From Paraphoma chrysanthemicola (Eukaryota > Ascomycota > Dothideomycetes > Pleosporales > Phaeosphaeriaceae): 64,000 nt of DNA. The position numbers were made by a program, and so were the translations under genes. The stretch lies in the NCBI GenBank assembly GCA_020744225.1, contig JAGMWG010000025.1, forward strand, positions 310,001 through 374,000, in the 5' to 3' direction. Below, piece by piece: positions 52,733 to 64,000 of this stretch; position 1 is the stretch's first letter, and every line of letters begins with the position of its first letter. Under the pieces are notes generated by a model. That model ran no database searches. It saw nothing but the letters and a program-made list of their open reading frames with translations, and had not been told where the DNA came from.

Positions 52733-53014
52733 CTACAGATCTGCATACAGTTCCTCCATATCCTCTTTCGTCCTCAATGATCGCCGTAACACAGCGGTCC
52801 CATGACTTCTGTCCACCCACTCCTTCCTCCTCCCTTTGCAATAACTCTCGTATCCTCGCCACACGCAATAAACACGACGAATATCTCTAAGCGCCCAACC
52901 ATACAAAGCCCATCCGCACACTGCGGCACGCAATGCAGTCCCCGCAGCATGCGTATCACAAGGTGCAAGGAACATCGTCTGCCAGCCAATCACGCAGGCG
53001 CGTGCAGTACGCAT
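52733..53014 (-). CDS. Small hypothetical protein
   Basis: Intronless frame of 93 aa ending in a plausible, charged C-terminus (SLRTKEDMEELYADL). The middle is rich in aromatic and basic residues (DIRRVYCVWRGYESYCKGRR), and the N-terminal half is mildly hydrophobic with several Cys. I do not recognise it. It is convergent with HOS3 and divergent from the multi-span protein downstream. Its modest length makes chance a real alternative. Confidence 0.33.
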   Translation of the reverse strand: MRTARACVIGWQTMFLAPCDTHAAGTALRAAVCGWALYGWALRDIRRVYCVWRGYESYCKGRRKEWVDRSHGTAVLRRSLRTKEDMEELYADL

Positions 53015-53376
53015 GACAAGGTTTGGTGCGGGGCAAAGGGGACCCTAGATCCTGCAGGTTAGCTGCGGGAGGCCCGAATGACGTACGTAAGAATAGTGGG
53101 ACTGTGGTACGAGCTGGGAGCTTGCTTTGGGAGGGGGCACTGAGATGGTTTAAAGAGGGGGACGTGCTGGTGCTGCGTTGGGGCGCTGGCGCTCGCGTTT
53201 TTTGTGTGGGCTTAGTTGAACAGAGCTTGGTTTTTAGTTGGTTTTTAAGTACGAACGTGACGTCGAAGGGAAGCTTGTGGTCTTACTTCCTCTTTTTACC
53301 TGCACAATACCTCTCTCTCCCATCGCAACACACCACAATCTCCATACCAAACACTGCAATAGCAACAACCACAACC
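53015..53376. promoter_or_regulatory. Upstream region of the multi-span membrane protein
   Basis: About 360 bp containing the likely promoter and a C/A/T-rich leader (CACACCACAATCTCCATACC before the start). The plus frame is open through it but its translation is unlike protein, so I start the gene at the ATG at 53377. Confidence 0.4.
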
Positions 53377-54258
53377 ATGGCAGACTCGGAAACAACCCAC
53401 TCCTCCCGCACCCTCCTCTCCTACAAACTCTCCACAACAATCTCCTACCTCCTCCTCGTCGTGACGGCGTTCTACTACACCTTCGCCTCGGGCCCCGAAC
53501 GCCTGTGGTCGCACAACCGGTCCACCCCATTCGCGCAATCCAAAATCGTAACCTCAATCTACTGGCTCATTCTCTTCGGGCTACAGGTCGTATACGCATG
53601 GGCGCTGTACGCATCAAACGCAGCCTACGTATCCGCAGCCGTGAACATCGGCGCACACTTCGTCGCCAACAACCTCCTGCTCTTCGGCTTCATCCATCTA
53701 TGGGTTCGCGCGCACTATTGGATCGCCTTAGTCCTCCTGATTATCAATTTCTTCAACCTGAGTCTCGCGTATTTCAGACATAGTACCACGCCGCGCTTGA
53801 TTCATATTGGGACGGTCAGCGGGCCGCTGGCGTGGAATTTCGCGGCGCTGTATTGGGCGGGTGCGGTGGCGGTGCATACGAATCATCTTGCGGCGCGGAT
53901 TGTGGCGAATGTGTTTATTTGGGGGTGGTTGGGGTATGGAGTGTTTTTCCTGGCTGCGTACAAGGACTACACTATCGGGTTTGCGTTGAGCTTTTTGGCG
54001 TTTTGTAGGTCTATTTCTCCCAAATTCTGGCTGAAATACCCAGGCTAACGGCTCGAAATAGCAACTGGACTCGGTCAATTGCTCACTTCGCCGCATGTTC
54101 TGCAACTCCAGTACATCTTCGCGTTCACGATCTCTGGACTCTTGTTCGTGCTCTCGCTTGCGGTCGGCGTGCCGGGATTGCTTGGTCGCGATCCGTTCCC
54201 CAGGGGACAGATTGTGAGCGAGGATAGGGAGCGTGCGCCCTTGTTGGCGGATGAGTAA
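53377..54258 (+). CDS. Multi-span membrane protein (DUF1774-like)
   Basis: Predicted integral membrane protein of 274 aa from two exons (53377-54004, 54062-54258) with a 57-bp intron (GTAGGT...AAATAG). About seven hydrophobic segments are visible, including ISYLLLVVTAFYYTF, SIYWLILFGLQVVYAWALY, FVANNLLLFGFIHLWV, WIALVLLIINFFNLSLAYF and GLLFVLSLAVGVPGLL. The polar N-terminus is short and the cytosolic C-terminus ends SEDRERAPLLADE, which resembles an acidic sorting tail. The overall pattern matches a fungal-specific family of unknown function that I associate with DUF1774, from memory and not checked. Location in the vacuole or endosomes is a guess from the tail. Confidence 0.75.
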
Positions 54259-54648
54259 GTTGGGATTTGAGGAGGAGAAAGAGACGGTTGGTAGGTGGAA
54301 AAGCATGATGGGTAATAGGGACGAAGAGGGTGAAAAGAAACGAGTTGGAAGTTGGGAACTGGTGAGGAAGCGATGACCAACGGAGAAGGGATTGAGATCA
54401 AAGGTTACCATTTGCAATTTTACAGGCGTTCGATGTTTGCATGGCGGAGCGAACGACTCATGCCCGGAGTACAGCTCAGTATCTTGGGGTCACTCAGGCT
54501 TTCCTTACAAAAGAATCGATTTCGTCAATTGACAACATCCAGACCTGCTCATGAAGAAATATCTCTGTGTACTGCATTCCACTAAGACAATACAGACAAT
54601 CCATCAACCCCTCAAAGATCTCCAATCCAAACTCACACTCCTGACCCT
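54259..54648. other. Intergenic stretch between convergent genes
   Basis: Should hold the 3' UTRs of the membrane protein and the GH16 gene. No other feature seen. Confidence 0.4.
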
Positions 54649-55500
54649 TCACAACGTCCGCACCTCCAACCCCCTAACACTATACGTCGTACTCCCCCCC
54701 GGCCCAGGGCTCCCACTACTCCCCTCCATCTGCAAATTAATAATCAACCACAACGCCTTCCCCACATAATCCCGTCCATAATGCGTCGTAACCTCAACCC
54801 CATCAAGGAAATACTTGACCTGCACAATCCCACCCCCATTATCACGCAACTGACACCGGACAGCATGCCACTGCCCCGGATTCGGATACGCGACATCTCT
54901 CGCCGAAACCGACGACGAGGTATTGAATGTGTTGAAACTTATCTTCCCACTGCCCTTCCACTCCGCCATGTCGACTTCCGGCGGCCAGCCTTGGACCGCG
55001 GTGAGCCAGAACGCAGGCCATGTCCCTTTTGCGACGGGGGCCTGGAATTCTGCGGAAAAGACGAGACCGCCGCCGGTGGGGACGGTGAAGGTTTGTTTCG
55101 CGCCGATGGCGCCGGAGAGGTAGTTTATGGCGATTTGTTGGCCGCCGTGGGTGGCGGGGGGTTGGCCTGTTACGCGTTGGGCGGTGATGGTTAGGGTGCC
55201 GGGGGTGGGGATTGAGACGTGGGGTTTGTCCATGCGGGCGCCGCCTGTGAGTAGGTGTTAGTTGTTGTGCTTAGGTGGGTAGGTGGTGATGGTTGAGAAG
55301 CGAAGGCTGGACAGGGGACTGGTTGGGAATGGAAGCTGACCATTGTGTGTGTTGCCGCCCCAAGGGTAGTTGTATGTGAAGTATTGTTCGAGAGAGGCGG
55401 TGCTGTCGAAGACGGATTTTGGGATGAGAGTTGTGGCGCGTTTGGAGGGGATGGCGAGGGTTGTTGAAGCGAGCAAGGCGACGAGGGAAAGGGAATACAT
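54649..55500 (-). CDS. Secreted GH16-family beta-glucanase-like protein
   Basis: Predicted secreted glycoside hydrolase of family 16, probably acting on beta-1,3(4)-glucans. Two exons (55341-55500, 54649-55244) with a 96-bp intron give 251 aa. I start at MYSLSLVALLASTTLA, a good signal peptide; an ATG five codons upstream (55515) is also possible. The catalytic signature EVDMAEW is present (E143 nucleophile, D145, E148 acid/base) and follows WPAFWLTAVQGWPPE, the usual GH16 context. The C-terminal strand region (GQWHAVRCQLRD, VKYFLDGVEVTTHYG) fits a beta-jelly roll. The protein is slightly short but complete. No cell-wall anchor or binding module is seen. Confidence 0.85.
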
Positions 55501-56104
55501 GGTGTTGTTGGTCAAGTAAGGGCCCGGGAACCAGGCATACTTCGGAATAGCAGGAGTCCTTGGGATGATATATATCGGTCGTAAGACGGTAGCGGCACAC
55601 TATTCGGTCCTGCACCGGGACATCTACTTTCCCATCGATTGTCCCGCTGCCCTTTGACACTTCCCATCGTAATGTGGTCTCAGCCTTAGATGAGTGGTGG
55701 ATCAGTAGCACTAATGTTCGTCACGGTAGTTCCGGATATAGTAGGACCTAAGGAACCTGGTCGTGTGTTTGTAAAACTCGTCCAATCAACGGTCCGCCGC
55801 TCAATTGACCGTGAAACATGAAATCTTCCGGCATTGATCGCCACGCTTCCCCACAGTCGCGTAGAGTAGTTCATGCAGCGGGTCTGAAGCTTGTATATGT
55901 CCGACGCCGGCAGCGTGTCCAGATGTCCCGGCGCTAAGATATTTCTTGTCCGATGCCCGCGACTACAAGGCCTGCTGATCACTGCGACGTTGTCGAATCA
56001 AGATGCTAAGTAAATGCGTCATCGTGGACGACTTCGAATTATCGAAATGAGTATCTGATATACATGCCAGACCATCTTCAGTACCATATGCTCCCTCCTT
56101 TGTC
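55501..56104. other. Intergenic stretch
   Basis: Promoter of the GH16 gene and 3' end of the transporter. No supported gene; the minus frames here overlap the GH16 first exon or are short. Confidence 0.4.
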
Positions 56105-57953
56105 CTACTCCTCCACCTTGACTTGCGTTTGGCGATCCGTTGCCTCCCCTTCATCGAATGTGGAGTCGAGCATAAATGGACTCTTCGCCCGGATTTCCCG
56201 ACCTTTGAAAAGAAGAACTACAGGCACAAGACTCAATGCCAGGCCAACGAAGCCCAACAAGCTACCAGCCCACCCGAAACCTAAGGTCTCGAACAGCGAA
56301 TACGATGCAAACGGCAAGAATGCACCGAACGTATTGCGCCCAAGGGACGCAGCTGACAACGCCGAAGCAGCGTACTTCTCGTATGCGTCGGTGAGGTAGT
56401 TTACTACGCCCATGTAGATCGAATAGATGCCCACGCCAACAATCGCAACACCGATAGCTGGTACAATCCACGGAATCGATGGTCTTGAAGTCCAGCCGTA
56501 TATAAACAGACCGGCCGTGAACAATAAAGAGCCTGGAATGCTGGTGTATAGGCGACCTTCAGGGATGGGTTTACCAGGTCTTTCTTTGTTCCGCGATGCA
56601 GTTCGGAGATACAGCCAATCTTGTAGTGGATTAATAAGTGTCCCTATTGCGGCGCCAACGGTCAGAGCGAGTTGTACAAGACCAGTTTGCATGGTGCTGA
56701 AGCCGTATGTCTCACTGAATGTTTGTACGACGGCGGAGAAGAAGAGGAACAAGATGCCCCATGCGAAGCTGATCCATAGCGTGAAGAAGATGACGACAGG
56801 CTCAGTGAGCAGCATTTTGGTGGGCCGCATGAACGAGATCTTTAGCATTTGTCCGACGGACGTCTTTTCGAGCTCGGATTCGGCGTAGATGGGTCGGCCG
56901 GTCTCTTTGCGGAGCTTCTTGGCGCGCTTCTTGAGAATGACGTCGCCGCGCGTTTCTTTGAGGATCAGCCAGAAGACCGGAATCAGGGCGGCGTTGTATA
57001 TTATTTGGATGTAGAAGATCCTGTTTAGCTTCAGTATGCGGTGATCGAAGTCCGGATTAGTAGGTGCACACTAACCATCGCCACGGGGCTTGCAGTCCTT
57101 CGTTCGGTTTGCGTATTTGCACAATGGCACTGCCGATGAAAGGACCGAGTGCGATGCCAGCAACTGATGTGAAGCCGAAAAGTGACATGGGCAAGCTGCG
57201 AGCTTTGTCACCCTTCCATATGTCGCTGATGCTGCCGCCAACAATGTTGATAGCGACCGAGGAGCCTCCGCCGCCTAGGAATCTGGTGATGACTATGGTA
57301 GCAAAGTTATCGGCAAAGGCTGAGCCAAACATGGATAACTCGAAGACAATGTATGCGATCTGTTACTGTTAGTACTGTCCCTGCGGGCGGAAGAATGACT
57401 TACAAAGTAGCCTGGCATACGACCAGTGTTCTCGGTTAGAGGCACGAAAAGTAGAGGAAATAGTGCCGCGCCGATGTTCCAAACGCACGTCGCCCAATAT
57501 AGGTTTGGAAAGGGTTCATTCTGCACATTCCAGAGCGTGGACATGTACTCGTTGCCAGCACCATAGGATCCGGCCGGTAGGCCAGTGAGGATGGAGATGA
57601 AGCAGACAGTGACGGTCAGAAACCATTTGTAGCCCAATGACCAATTGAAGCTAGCACGCGTTAATGCATGGTGGAGGAATGCATGTCGCAAACGTACGGG
57701 TTGTCAGGATCATCTGGGCCATCCCACGTATGAAGTTCGACCTCGTTACCTTCTCTCATGTGCGCCTGGGTAGTTTCACTTTGTCGTTGTGTACTTGATG
57801 AATGGTGCTCGTTGGTAGTGGAGAACGATCCATGATGTGGTGGACGATCTACAAACCTCATTCAGCTGTGTGGTATCAAGCGCATGCGGACTGTATACCT
57901 TTGTCGTCAACTTCGGACGGCGGTGCGGACATATCGGCTACTTGTAAGGTCAT
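56105..57953 (-). CDS. MFS transporter, DHA1 type
   Basis: Predicted 12-span proton-coupled efflux transporter, 550 aa. Five exons (57899-57953, 57698-57848, 57404-57650, 57076-57359, 56105-57020) with introns of 50, 47, 44 and 55 bp. The polar N-terminus leads to DPDNPFNWSLGYKWFLT, the usual DHA1 entry. The conserved loops are PLTENTGRMPGYFIAYIVFE, TRFLGGGGSSVAINIVGG, ISDIWKGDKARSLPM and GPFIGSAI. After a long cytosolic loop (LKKRAKKLRKETGRPIY) the second half ends with a charged tail (TDRQTQVKVEE). An ATG eight codons in (57929-57931, minus strand) could also serve as start. The substrate is unknown. It is only distantly like the transporter at 15714. Confidence 0.9.
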
Positions 57954-59098
57954 ACGAAGACACGGGGGGAGGGCAAAGTCACTTCAAGATTGTGAGACTG
58001 TAAATTGAGCTGGGACAGAAAGTATTATAGTTCCTACCAAGTTCGAGATCGGACTCTGGCGGTACAGAGATAGGTGATATTCGTGACCTGTGACCTCATC
58101 GCAATTGGGGTCGGCGCGTTAGCGTGCGAAGTTGCTCGGGCCGTTCGAATGAATGGACGACATGACGTTTAGCGTGATGTGGTGCAAATCAATAAACAAA
58201 GGCGTGAAACCGTGCAGCAGGAGTAGCGCTGTGTGTATTCCATTAGCTGACTGAAGAGCACTCGAAGATGCTTTCTTCATCCGGCTGTATTGCTTGAGGA
58301 CGGCTTGTTCAGCATGTCGCAGATTTCCTAAAGCGGAGGTCTCGGAGGTTGCAGCACGGAACTTGCCACAACGGCGAACATTGCAGTGCAGCAACGCCAC
58401 GGAGCAAATGGAGGTACTCTGCTCCACATAGGACACGATTGTCTTGTCTCGGCATTGTGATTTCGCTGCACAGTGTGAAAAGACCCACTGACGATGTACC
58501 TTGGGGAAGCGGATCTGCAGCGGCCGATGCGTCCCTCCGCGCATGCGCTCAGCCTATTCGTTCGCCTAGAACAAGGTGTTCATCCCCGAACGACCACGAA
58601 TTTTGGTCGTGATTGCACGAATGAGACCGTCATGGAGTCAAGATGGCGCTGTTATTATGAGCTTCGATGACTAGCCCCAAACCGCGGGGTGCCTTCACTA
58701 AACATTGGGTAGAAGCGGCAGATAATGGCACGCACTCCATCAACCCTACCAAGCATCATCATATGTTCATTCAAACATCATTGACCACCTTTAAACTGAA
58801 AAGAAAGGAATGTGATTGAGGTGAGAAAAGACGCGTTCGGAGGAGTGGCGGTCACGGAGGTGCATGTTGTGCCGAGGTTTAGCCAGTCGGAGTTTACTGA
58901 TGATGTCGACGAGATTCGATTGTGTTGCTAAGCAATTCACCCGCCACGACCACGAACTTCCGCCATTCACTGCCTTCTCCCACAACACGAAACACCACTC
59001 TCTGCGTCACGTGAAACCTGTCAGACGCTTTCATTCACTCTCTTCCTGTAAATTGACAGTGTTGCCATCCTCCGAAGTCGCTACTGCCTCCGTTCACG
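57954..59098. other. Divergent upstream region of transporter and Lon
   Basis: About 1.1 kb with promoters for both genes. A short hairpin-like element, ACGACCACGAATTTTGGTCG, lies at about 58599. Open frames on both strands overlap each other and lack features. Confidence 0.4.
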
Positions 59099-62000
59099 AT
59101 GCACACGTCGAACCTGCCGTGGCGGGCAGCTCTTCGGCATGCTTCACGCTCAAGCACACGAATTCCCGCGTCACGATCCTCGGCACGATATCTCCCTGCA
59201 CAATGTACCGCTTCCATTGTGTCACGTTATCCCCTGCGGTGTCCGTCACCGCCCGCCGCATTACTCGCTTACCGCACCTTCTCGACATCGCTGAGTAGAA
59301 GAAAGGAAGAAGATCCCAAGGTTCCTCCTGAGCCCCTGGAGGAGGGCAAGGATGAGGATGCCGAGAAGGCAAAGAAGCTGAAAGAACGAGCCGCCGAGGA
59401 ACTCGAGGCGAAGAGCAAGTCACCTGAGCCAATACCGCAGCGCCCTGGCTCTGGACGGGGAAGTGCAGCAGGTGGTAATGGTGATGGAGGCGATGGCGGT
59501 GGTAAGAAGCGCAAAGGCTCCGACCGATCACTTGTCAAACCCTCGATACCCGAAGTCTACCCACAGGTTATGGCTATACCCCTCGTCCGCCGTCCGCTCT
59601 TCCCAGGCTTTTACAAAGCCATTACGATTAGAGACAGAGAGGTGGGACAGGCCATTGCGGATATGGTGAAGCGTGGGCAGCCATACATCGGTGCATTCAT
59701 GTTCAAGGATGACTCTGCGGATAAAGACGTCATCGATGACCCGAGCGAAGTCTACGATGTGGGCACATTCTGCCAGGTCACGAGCGCGTTTCCTGTCGGC
59801 AACGAAGACAATTTCGCCATGACCTGCGTGCTGTACCCACACCGCAGGATAAAGATGACGGGGTTGACACCGCCGAAGCACGACCAGGACGGAGTTGCGG
59901 ATGGCGCATCAGTGGTCGAAAGCACTCTGGAGTCGCCTTCTAACCAAGCGAAGGGCGATGTGGTGGCAAGTTTCGAAGAGAGTAGCGACGAAATCAAGTC
60001 TCCAGGAGAGTTCAGCATTCCACACCTTCTGAAAGACCGTCGCGTCAGTATCGCCGACGTCGAGAACTTGGTCGAGGAGCCGTTCGACATGACAACAAAC
60101 AAGACCATACAAGTCCTGATCAACGAGATCGTCAACACATTCAAGGGCGTAGCACTTCTGAACCCGTTGTTCCGCGACCATGTCTCCACCTTCTCCGTGC
60201 ACACCACCATGAACGTTGGCGAGGACCCAGTCAAGCTGGCCGACTTTGCCGCAGCTGTTGCGCAAGCCGATCCGATTGAGCTGCAGTCTGCCCTCGAAGA
60301 AATGAACGTTGAAAAGCGTCTCAGCAAGTCATTGGAGGTCTTGAAGAAAGAGCTACTGAGCGCCGAGCTTCAAAAGAAGGTCTCAGACGATGTCACTGCA
60401 AGAGTCCAAAAGAAGAACAAGGAATATCTTCTGATGGAGCAAATGAGGCAGATCAAGCGCGAGCTAGGCATTGAGTCGGATGGCAAGGACAAGCTCATCG
60501 AAAAGTTCACGGAAAAGGCTGGGAAGCTCGCCATGCCTGAGCCCGTGCGCAAGGTGTTCGATGAGGAGATGAGCAAGCTCCAAGGTCTCGATGCTAATGG
60601 CTCCGAGTTCAACGTGACCCGCAATTATCTCGACTGGCTTACACAACTTCCCTGGGGCTTGCGCAGTGCCGAAACATTCGCCATCAAGCACGCCCGTGAA
60701 GTGCTCGACGAAGATCATCACGGCTTGAAGGATGTCAAAGACAGAATCTTGGAGTTCATCGCAGTCGGAAAGCTACGTGGCACAGTTGAGGGCAAGATTT
60801 TGTGCCTTGTCGGACCTCCCGGTGTGGGCAAAACATCGATCGGCAAGTCAATCGCACGTGCCCTGAACCGCCAATACTATCGCTTCAGTGTTGGTGGCAT
60901 GTACGATGTCGCTGAAATCAAGGGCCACCGAAGAACCTACGTTGGAGCACTCCCTGGTCGAATTATTCAGGCCCTCAAGAAGTGCCAGACCGAAAACCCT
61001 CTGGTCTTGATCGACGAGGTCGACAAGATGGGCCGCATGAGCAACCACGGCGACCCAGCCTCGGCGCTTCTGGAGCTTCTGGATCCTGAGCAGAACAACA
61101 GCTTTCTGGATCACTATCTCGATGTTCCAGTTGATCTGTCCAAGGTACTTTTCGTGTGCACAGCCAACATGGAAGATACCATCCCACAGCCTTTGTTGGA
61201 CCGCATGGAGGTCATCCGACTGTCAGGATATGTTTCCGATGAGAAGATCGCGATCGCCGAGAAGTACTTGGCGCCGGTCGCAAAGGATATGAGCGGTCTC
61301 AAAGACGCAGATGTTGTGCTGCAGAACGATGCAATTGTGGAGCTCATTAACAAGTACTGCCGTGAGTCTGGCGTGCGTAACCTCAAGAAGCATATCGAGA
61401 AGGTGTACCGAAAAGCTGCCCTCAAGATTGTCACTGAGGTTGGTGAGGATGCGCTACCAGAGTCAAGCGCTTTGACCGAAGAGGGCAAAGCTGCGCAGCA
61501 GGAGTCTGATAAGAGCGAGAGCGACCCCAAGGACACCCCGCAGAACATCGAGAAGCAGACCACTGAGACCCCCCGCGTTGCGCTCAAAGTGCCGGACAGC
61601 GTTCACGTCTCCATCACGCAGGACAACCTCAAGGACTATGTTGGTCCACCCATTTACATCTCCGACAGGTTGTACGACACCACTCCTCCCGGTGTTGCTA
61701 TGGGCTTGGCTTGGACATCCATGGGTGGATCTGCGCTGTATATCGAATCGATTGTTCAAAATGTCCTCACGAACGAGTCACGCGGCGGTTTACAGCCCAG
61801 TGGGTCGCTGAGAGATGTTATGAAGGAGTCGACCGGTGTCGCCTACTCGTACGCCAAGAGTGTCATGGCTCGGGACTACCCAAAGAACAGGTTCTTCGAG
61901 CACGCAAGGATCCATCTTCACTGCCCAGAAGGAGCGACGCCCAAAGATGGACCCAGTGCTGGTATCACAATGACCTCGAGCTTGATGAGTTTGGCTCTGG

Positions 62001-62414
62001 ACACGCCAATCAAGGAAGGAGTTGCAATGACTGGTGAAATCACCCTTACCGGCAAGGTGCTGAGGATTGGAGGCTTGAGGGAGAAGACTGTTGCAGCGAG
62101 ACGAGCAGGCGCAAAGACCGTCATCTTCCCGAAGGACAACATGAGCGACTGGCTGGAGTTGCCAGAGGTACGTTCATCCCGACTTTCATTGAACTGCCCA
62201 TGCTAATTATCAACAGAACATCAAAGAAGGCATCGAAGGCAAGCCCGTAACCTGGTACTCCGACGTCTTCAAGATCGTCTTTCCCAACGTCGACCGCGAT
62301 ACCGCCAACAAGCTCTGGGACAAAGACTTGAAGCCCAAGAAGGGCGACCGCAAGCGCAAGGAGCAGAAGCGTAAGGAAGAAGAGGAAGAAGAGTCCGGCG
62401 AAGATGACGATTGA
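59099..62414 (+). CDS. PIM1: Mitochondrial Lon protease
   Basis: ATP-dependent serine protease of the mitochondrial matrix, which degrades damaged and regulatory proteins. Two exons (59099-62167, 62217-62414) with a 49-bp intron give 1088 aa. The Arg/Ser/Ala-rich N-terminus (MHTSNLPWRAALRHASRSST) is a mitochondrial presequence. A low-complexity Glu/Lys and Gly-rich segment follows, then the Lon substrate-binding domain from about residue 155 (VMAIPLVRRPLFPGF). The AAA+ module has Walker A GPPGVGKT (572-579) and Walker B LVLIDEVDK. The protease domain has KDGPSAGITM (S953) and GGLREKTVAARRAG (K996), with the 43-residue Ser-Lys spacing of bacterial Lon. The tail is Lys/Glu-rich. All catalytic residues are intact. 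Confidence 0.98.
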
Positions 62415-64000
62415 GCGATTTCCCACCACCCACTCTCCTCCAGACATGTACAATATAGAAAGCGGGAAAAGCGAGCGCAACGCATTCCAGGCGTTTTGAA
62501 ATTTGCATACCGGCCATTCCGCCTTTGCATCATGACGGCTGCGTAGCATGCATATAGAAGGAGCTTTTACCTTCTTCTGAGTGTAGATAGATTCTTCGAA
62601 CGAAAGTACCTTTGTATAATAGCTCCAACAAGAACAACTTCTCCATCAAATCAATGACCAAAGACCCATTCGCTTCCCCTTGTTGACGATGGATTCGTGA
62701 ATCCGGCATCATCCCTTCAATGTAGCTCGTGGCGGGACGGACCGGACCTAGACACATGACGAGAGGACGGGTCTGGATCTAGAGCTGAGCTGAGCTGAAG
62801 ATCCCGCGGAAGCAACATCACTTGGTGGAACTGGACACAGCATGAAAGGAAAACTCCATGATACGATATATCGACCCATAAGGCACGAGTCTCCATCTGC
62901 ATCCGGCACAAGAGGTTGGAAATCACTCTTACCGTGTGAAGTTTGGCGTCGAAAAGGTACATGCAGCATGCATCTCGAAGGCTCGAACCAACCCCTCCAT
63001 GCACGCATCCCCACGAAGAGTCTAGCGTCGTAAAGAGTTCAGCCACACGCGTTATTGGCGGGTCAAATAGATTAATAACGGTTCCTTCGGGCCCGGTGTG
63101 GCGCGGTACGGACCACGGCGACGGCGTTGACATGGGACATGGGAGAGGGAATTGCTTTTGCCGTACCGTGGGAGTTCTGCGTTGAGTTGGGATTTCGGAC
63201 CGAGGAAACGGGGGCGACCTCGGGAAAAAGGTGCAACAATCTTGCAACTCGCAAAACAACGTTGAACCTTGACGCTTTCACAGTCCAATTCAGTGGCACG
63301 TCATTGCTCTCATCCGGTGTAAATATTTCTAAAAGTAATGGGCATGGTGATTCGCTGGCCATGTGTAAGAGTTTCTGAGATTGCGGCGCCTCGCGCGCAT
63401 GAACGGTTGACGTGTCAACCCTTGCGTTGGACAACGCATGCGTGCGTGAGGCCGATGCGAACGAGCGAACGGGAGGGAACGAATCACGTCTGCTGATTTG
63501 GGAGGGCGAGGAGGAGTTTTTGTATGCAGTGAGTGTTGTCATACATCGTGAGGTTTGAGGAGCATGGGTGGTGCTGGTGGTGTGTTATGCGGGTTGGGGG
63601 TTGGGAAGCTTCACTGTTCGGGCTGAGATTTGGAGAGGTCTGTCGGTGAGTGCATGTGGGTTAGTATGAAAGCTGATGAGGCATTGTACATTTTAGTTTG
63701 AGGCTGTGTCGATTTTTATCCGGCACAATTGCTGTTTGCTTGTTGACTCGCGATGTTGCATCGGAACAAATGTGCATCCTGAAATGTCACTGCTTGACAT
63801 AAATCGAGGCACTCTCCCACAGGCCGACTGCATGCAGTAGTCGCTGCACTCGAAGCGTGCCGAGAAGACTCCTGTGCGACGCAATAGTGGGGCCCTTGTG
63901 TACGGCTAAGTCTCCATAAGTACCATGGCCTGCAGCTGTCTGAAGGAATTAGCACTCGGCTACCACGGGCTAATGTATGCGCGCCCAAAAGAGGAGACTA
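62415..64000. other. Terminal stretch without a supported gene
   Basis: Begins with the Lon 3' UTR. Frames of up to 180 codons occur on the minus strand (62717-63259, 63072-63542), but they overlap one another, lack family motifs and have shadow-like composition. A tRNA-like GGTTCGAGCC sequence (minus, about 62980-62990) lacks the other tRNA arms. Confidence 0.35.

Noticed and set aside
62960..63035. Possible minus-strand tRNA near GGTTCGAGCC
   Set aside because: The sequence lacks a paired acceptor stem and D-arm at the right distances.

Overview
The window looks like nuclear DNA of a filamentous ascomycete, most likely a dothideomycete. The protein-coding genes carry short GT-AG introns, mostly 44-100 bp. 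Recognisable genes are typical of that group: a Hos3-type histone deacetylase, EMC4, AP-1 beta-adaptin, mitochondrial Lon, eS17, a secreted M28 aminopeptidase and DHA1 transporters. There is no bacterial operon structure, and I see no convincing RNA gene, CRISPR array or intact transposon. All gene models were assembled by eye from reading frames, splice signals and family conservation, so exon edges are predictions.

Layout. 0-8.5 kb holds the end of an unidentified gene, a small membrane protein, the M28 aminopeptidase (minus), a CAX-type cation/proton antiporter (plus), eS17 (plus) and a small membrane protein (minus). 8.8-10.8 kb holds a thiamine-diphosphate enzyme of the acetolactate synthase/benzoylformate decarboxylase type. 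12.2-25.0 kb is an accessory island of related, unrecognised genes, interrupted by one DHA1 transporter (15.7-17.4 kb). 25.0-33.6 kb is a gene-poor tract with short repeated motifs and decayed coding-like pieces. 33.6-43.6 kb holds a tandem GFA-domain protein, a metallophosphoesterase-like protein lacking most metal ligands, a secreted class II-type heme peroxidase, a predicted pseudokinase and EMC4. 44-62.4 kb is ordinary: AP-1 beta, an alpha/beta hydrolase, Hos3, a multi-span membrane protein, a GH16 protein, a second DHA1 transporter and Lon. The last 1.6 kb has no supported gene.

The main discovery candidate is the 12.2-25.0 kb island. Five apparently intact genes (12196, 17539, 19185, 21314, 22139) and two truncated copies (14277, 24342) share one motif set. 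It is [N/Q]-x-C-x(0-1)-D in the intact members, a His about 50 residues later, and a hydrophobic strand ending in D-x-[S/T/G]-x-x-Q-[F/Y]. The His-to-Asp spacing is exactly 16 residues in five of the seven copies. Three members share a phase-1 intron exactly 17 codons after the Cys, which argues strongly for common descent. One member also has two N-terminal C-x4-C...C-x3-C modules that look zinc-binding. The order Cys-His-Asp fits a papain/transglutaminase-like hydrolase or transferase fold, but that is inference; I do not recognise the family. Intact, truncated and relic copies on both strands suggest recent birth-and-death evolution.

Other points of interest are a predicted 3-nt micro-exon at the proximal heme-ligand region of the peroxidase, two predicted catalytically dead enzymes (phosphoesterase and kinase), an antiporter with altered GNxxE motifs, and a three-copy motif at 27.4-28.3 kb.
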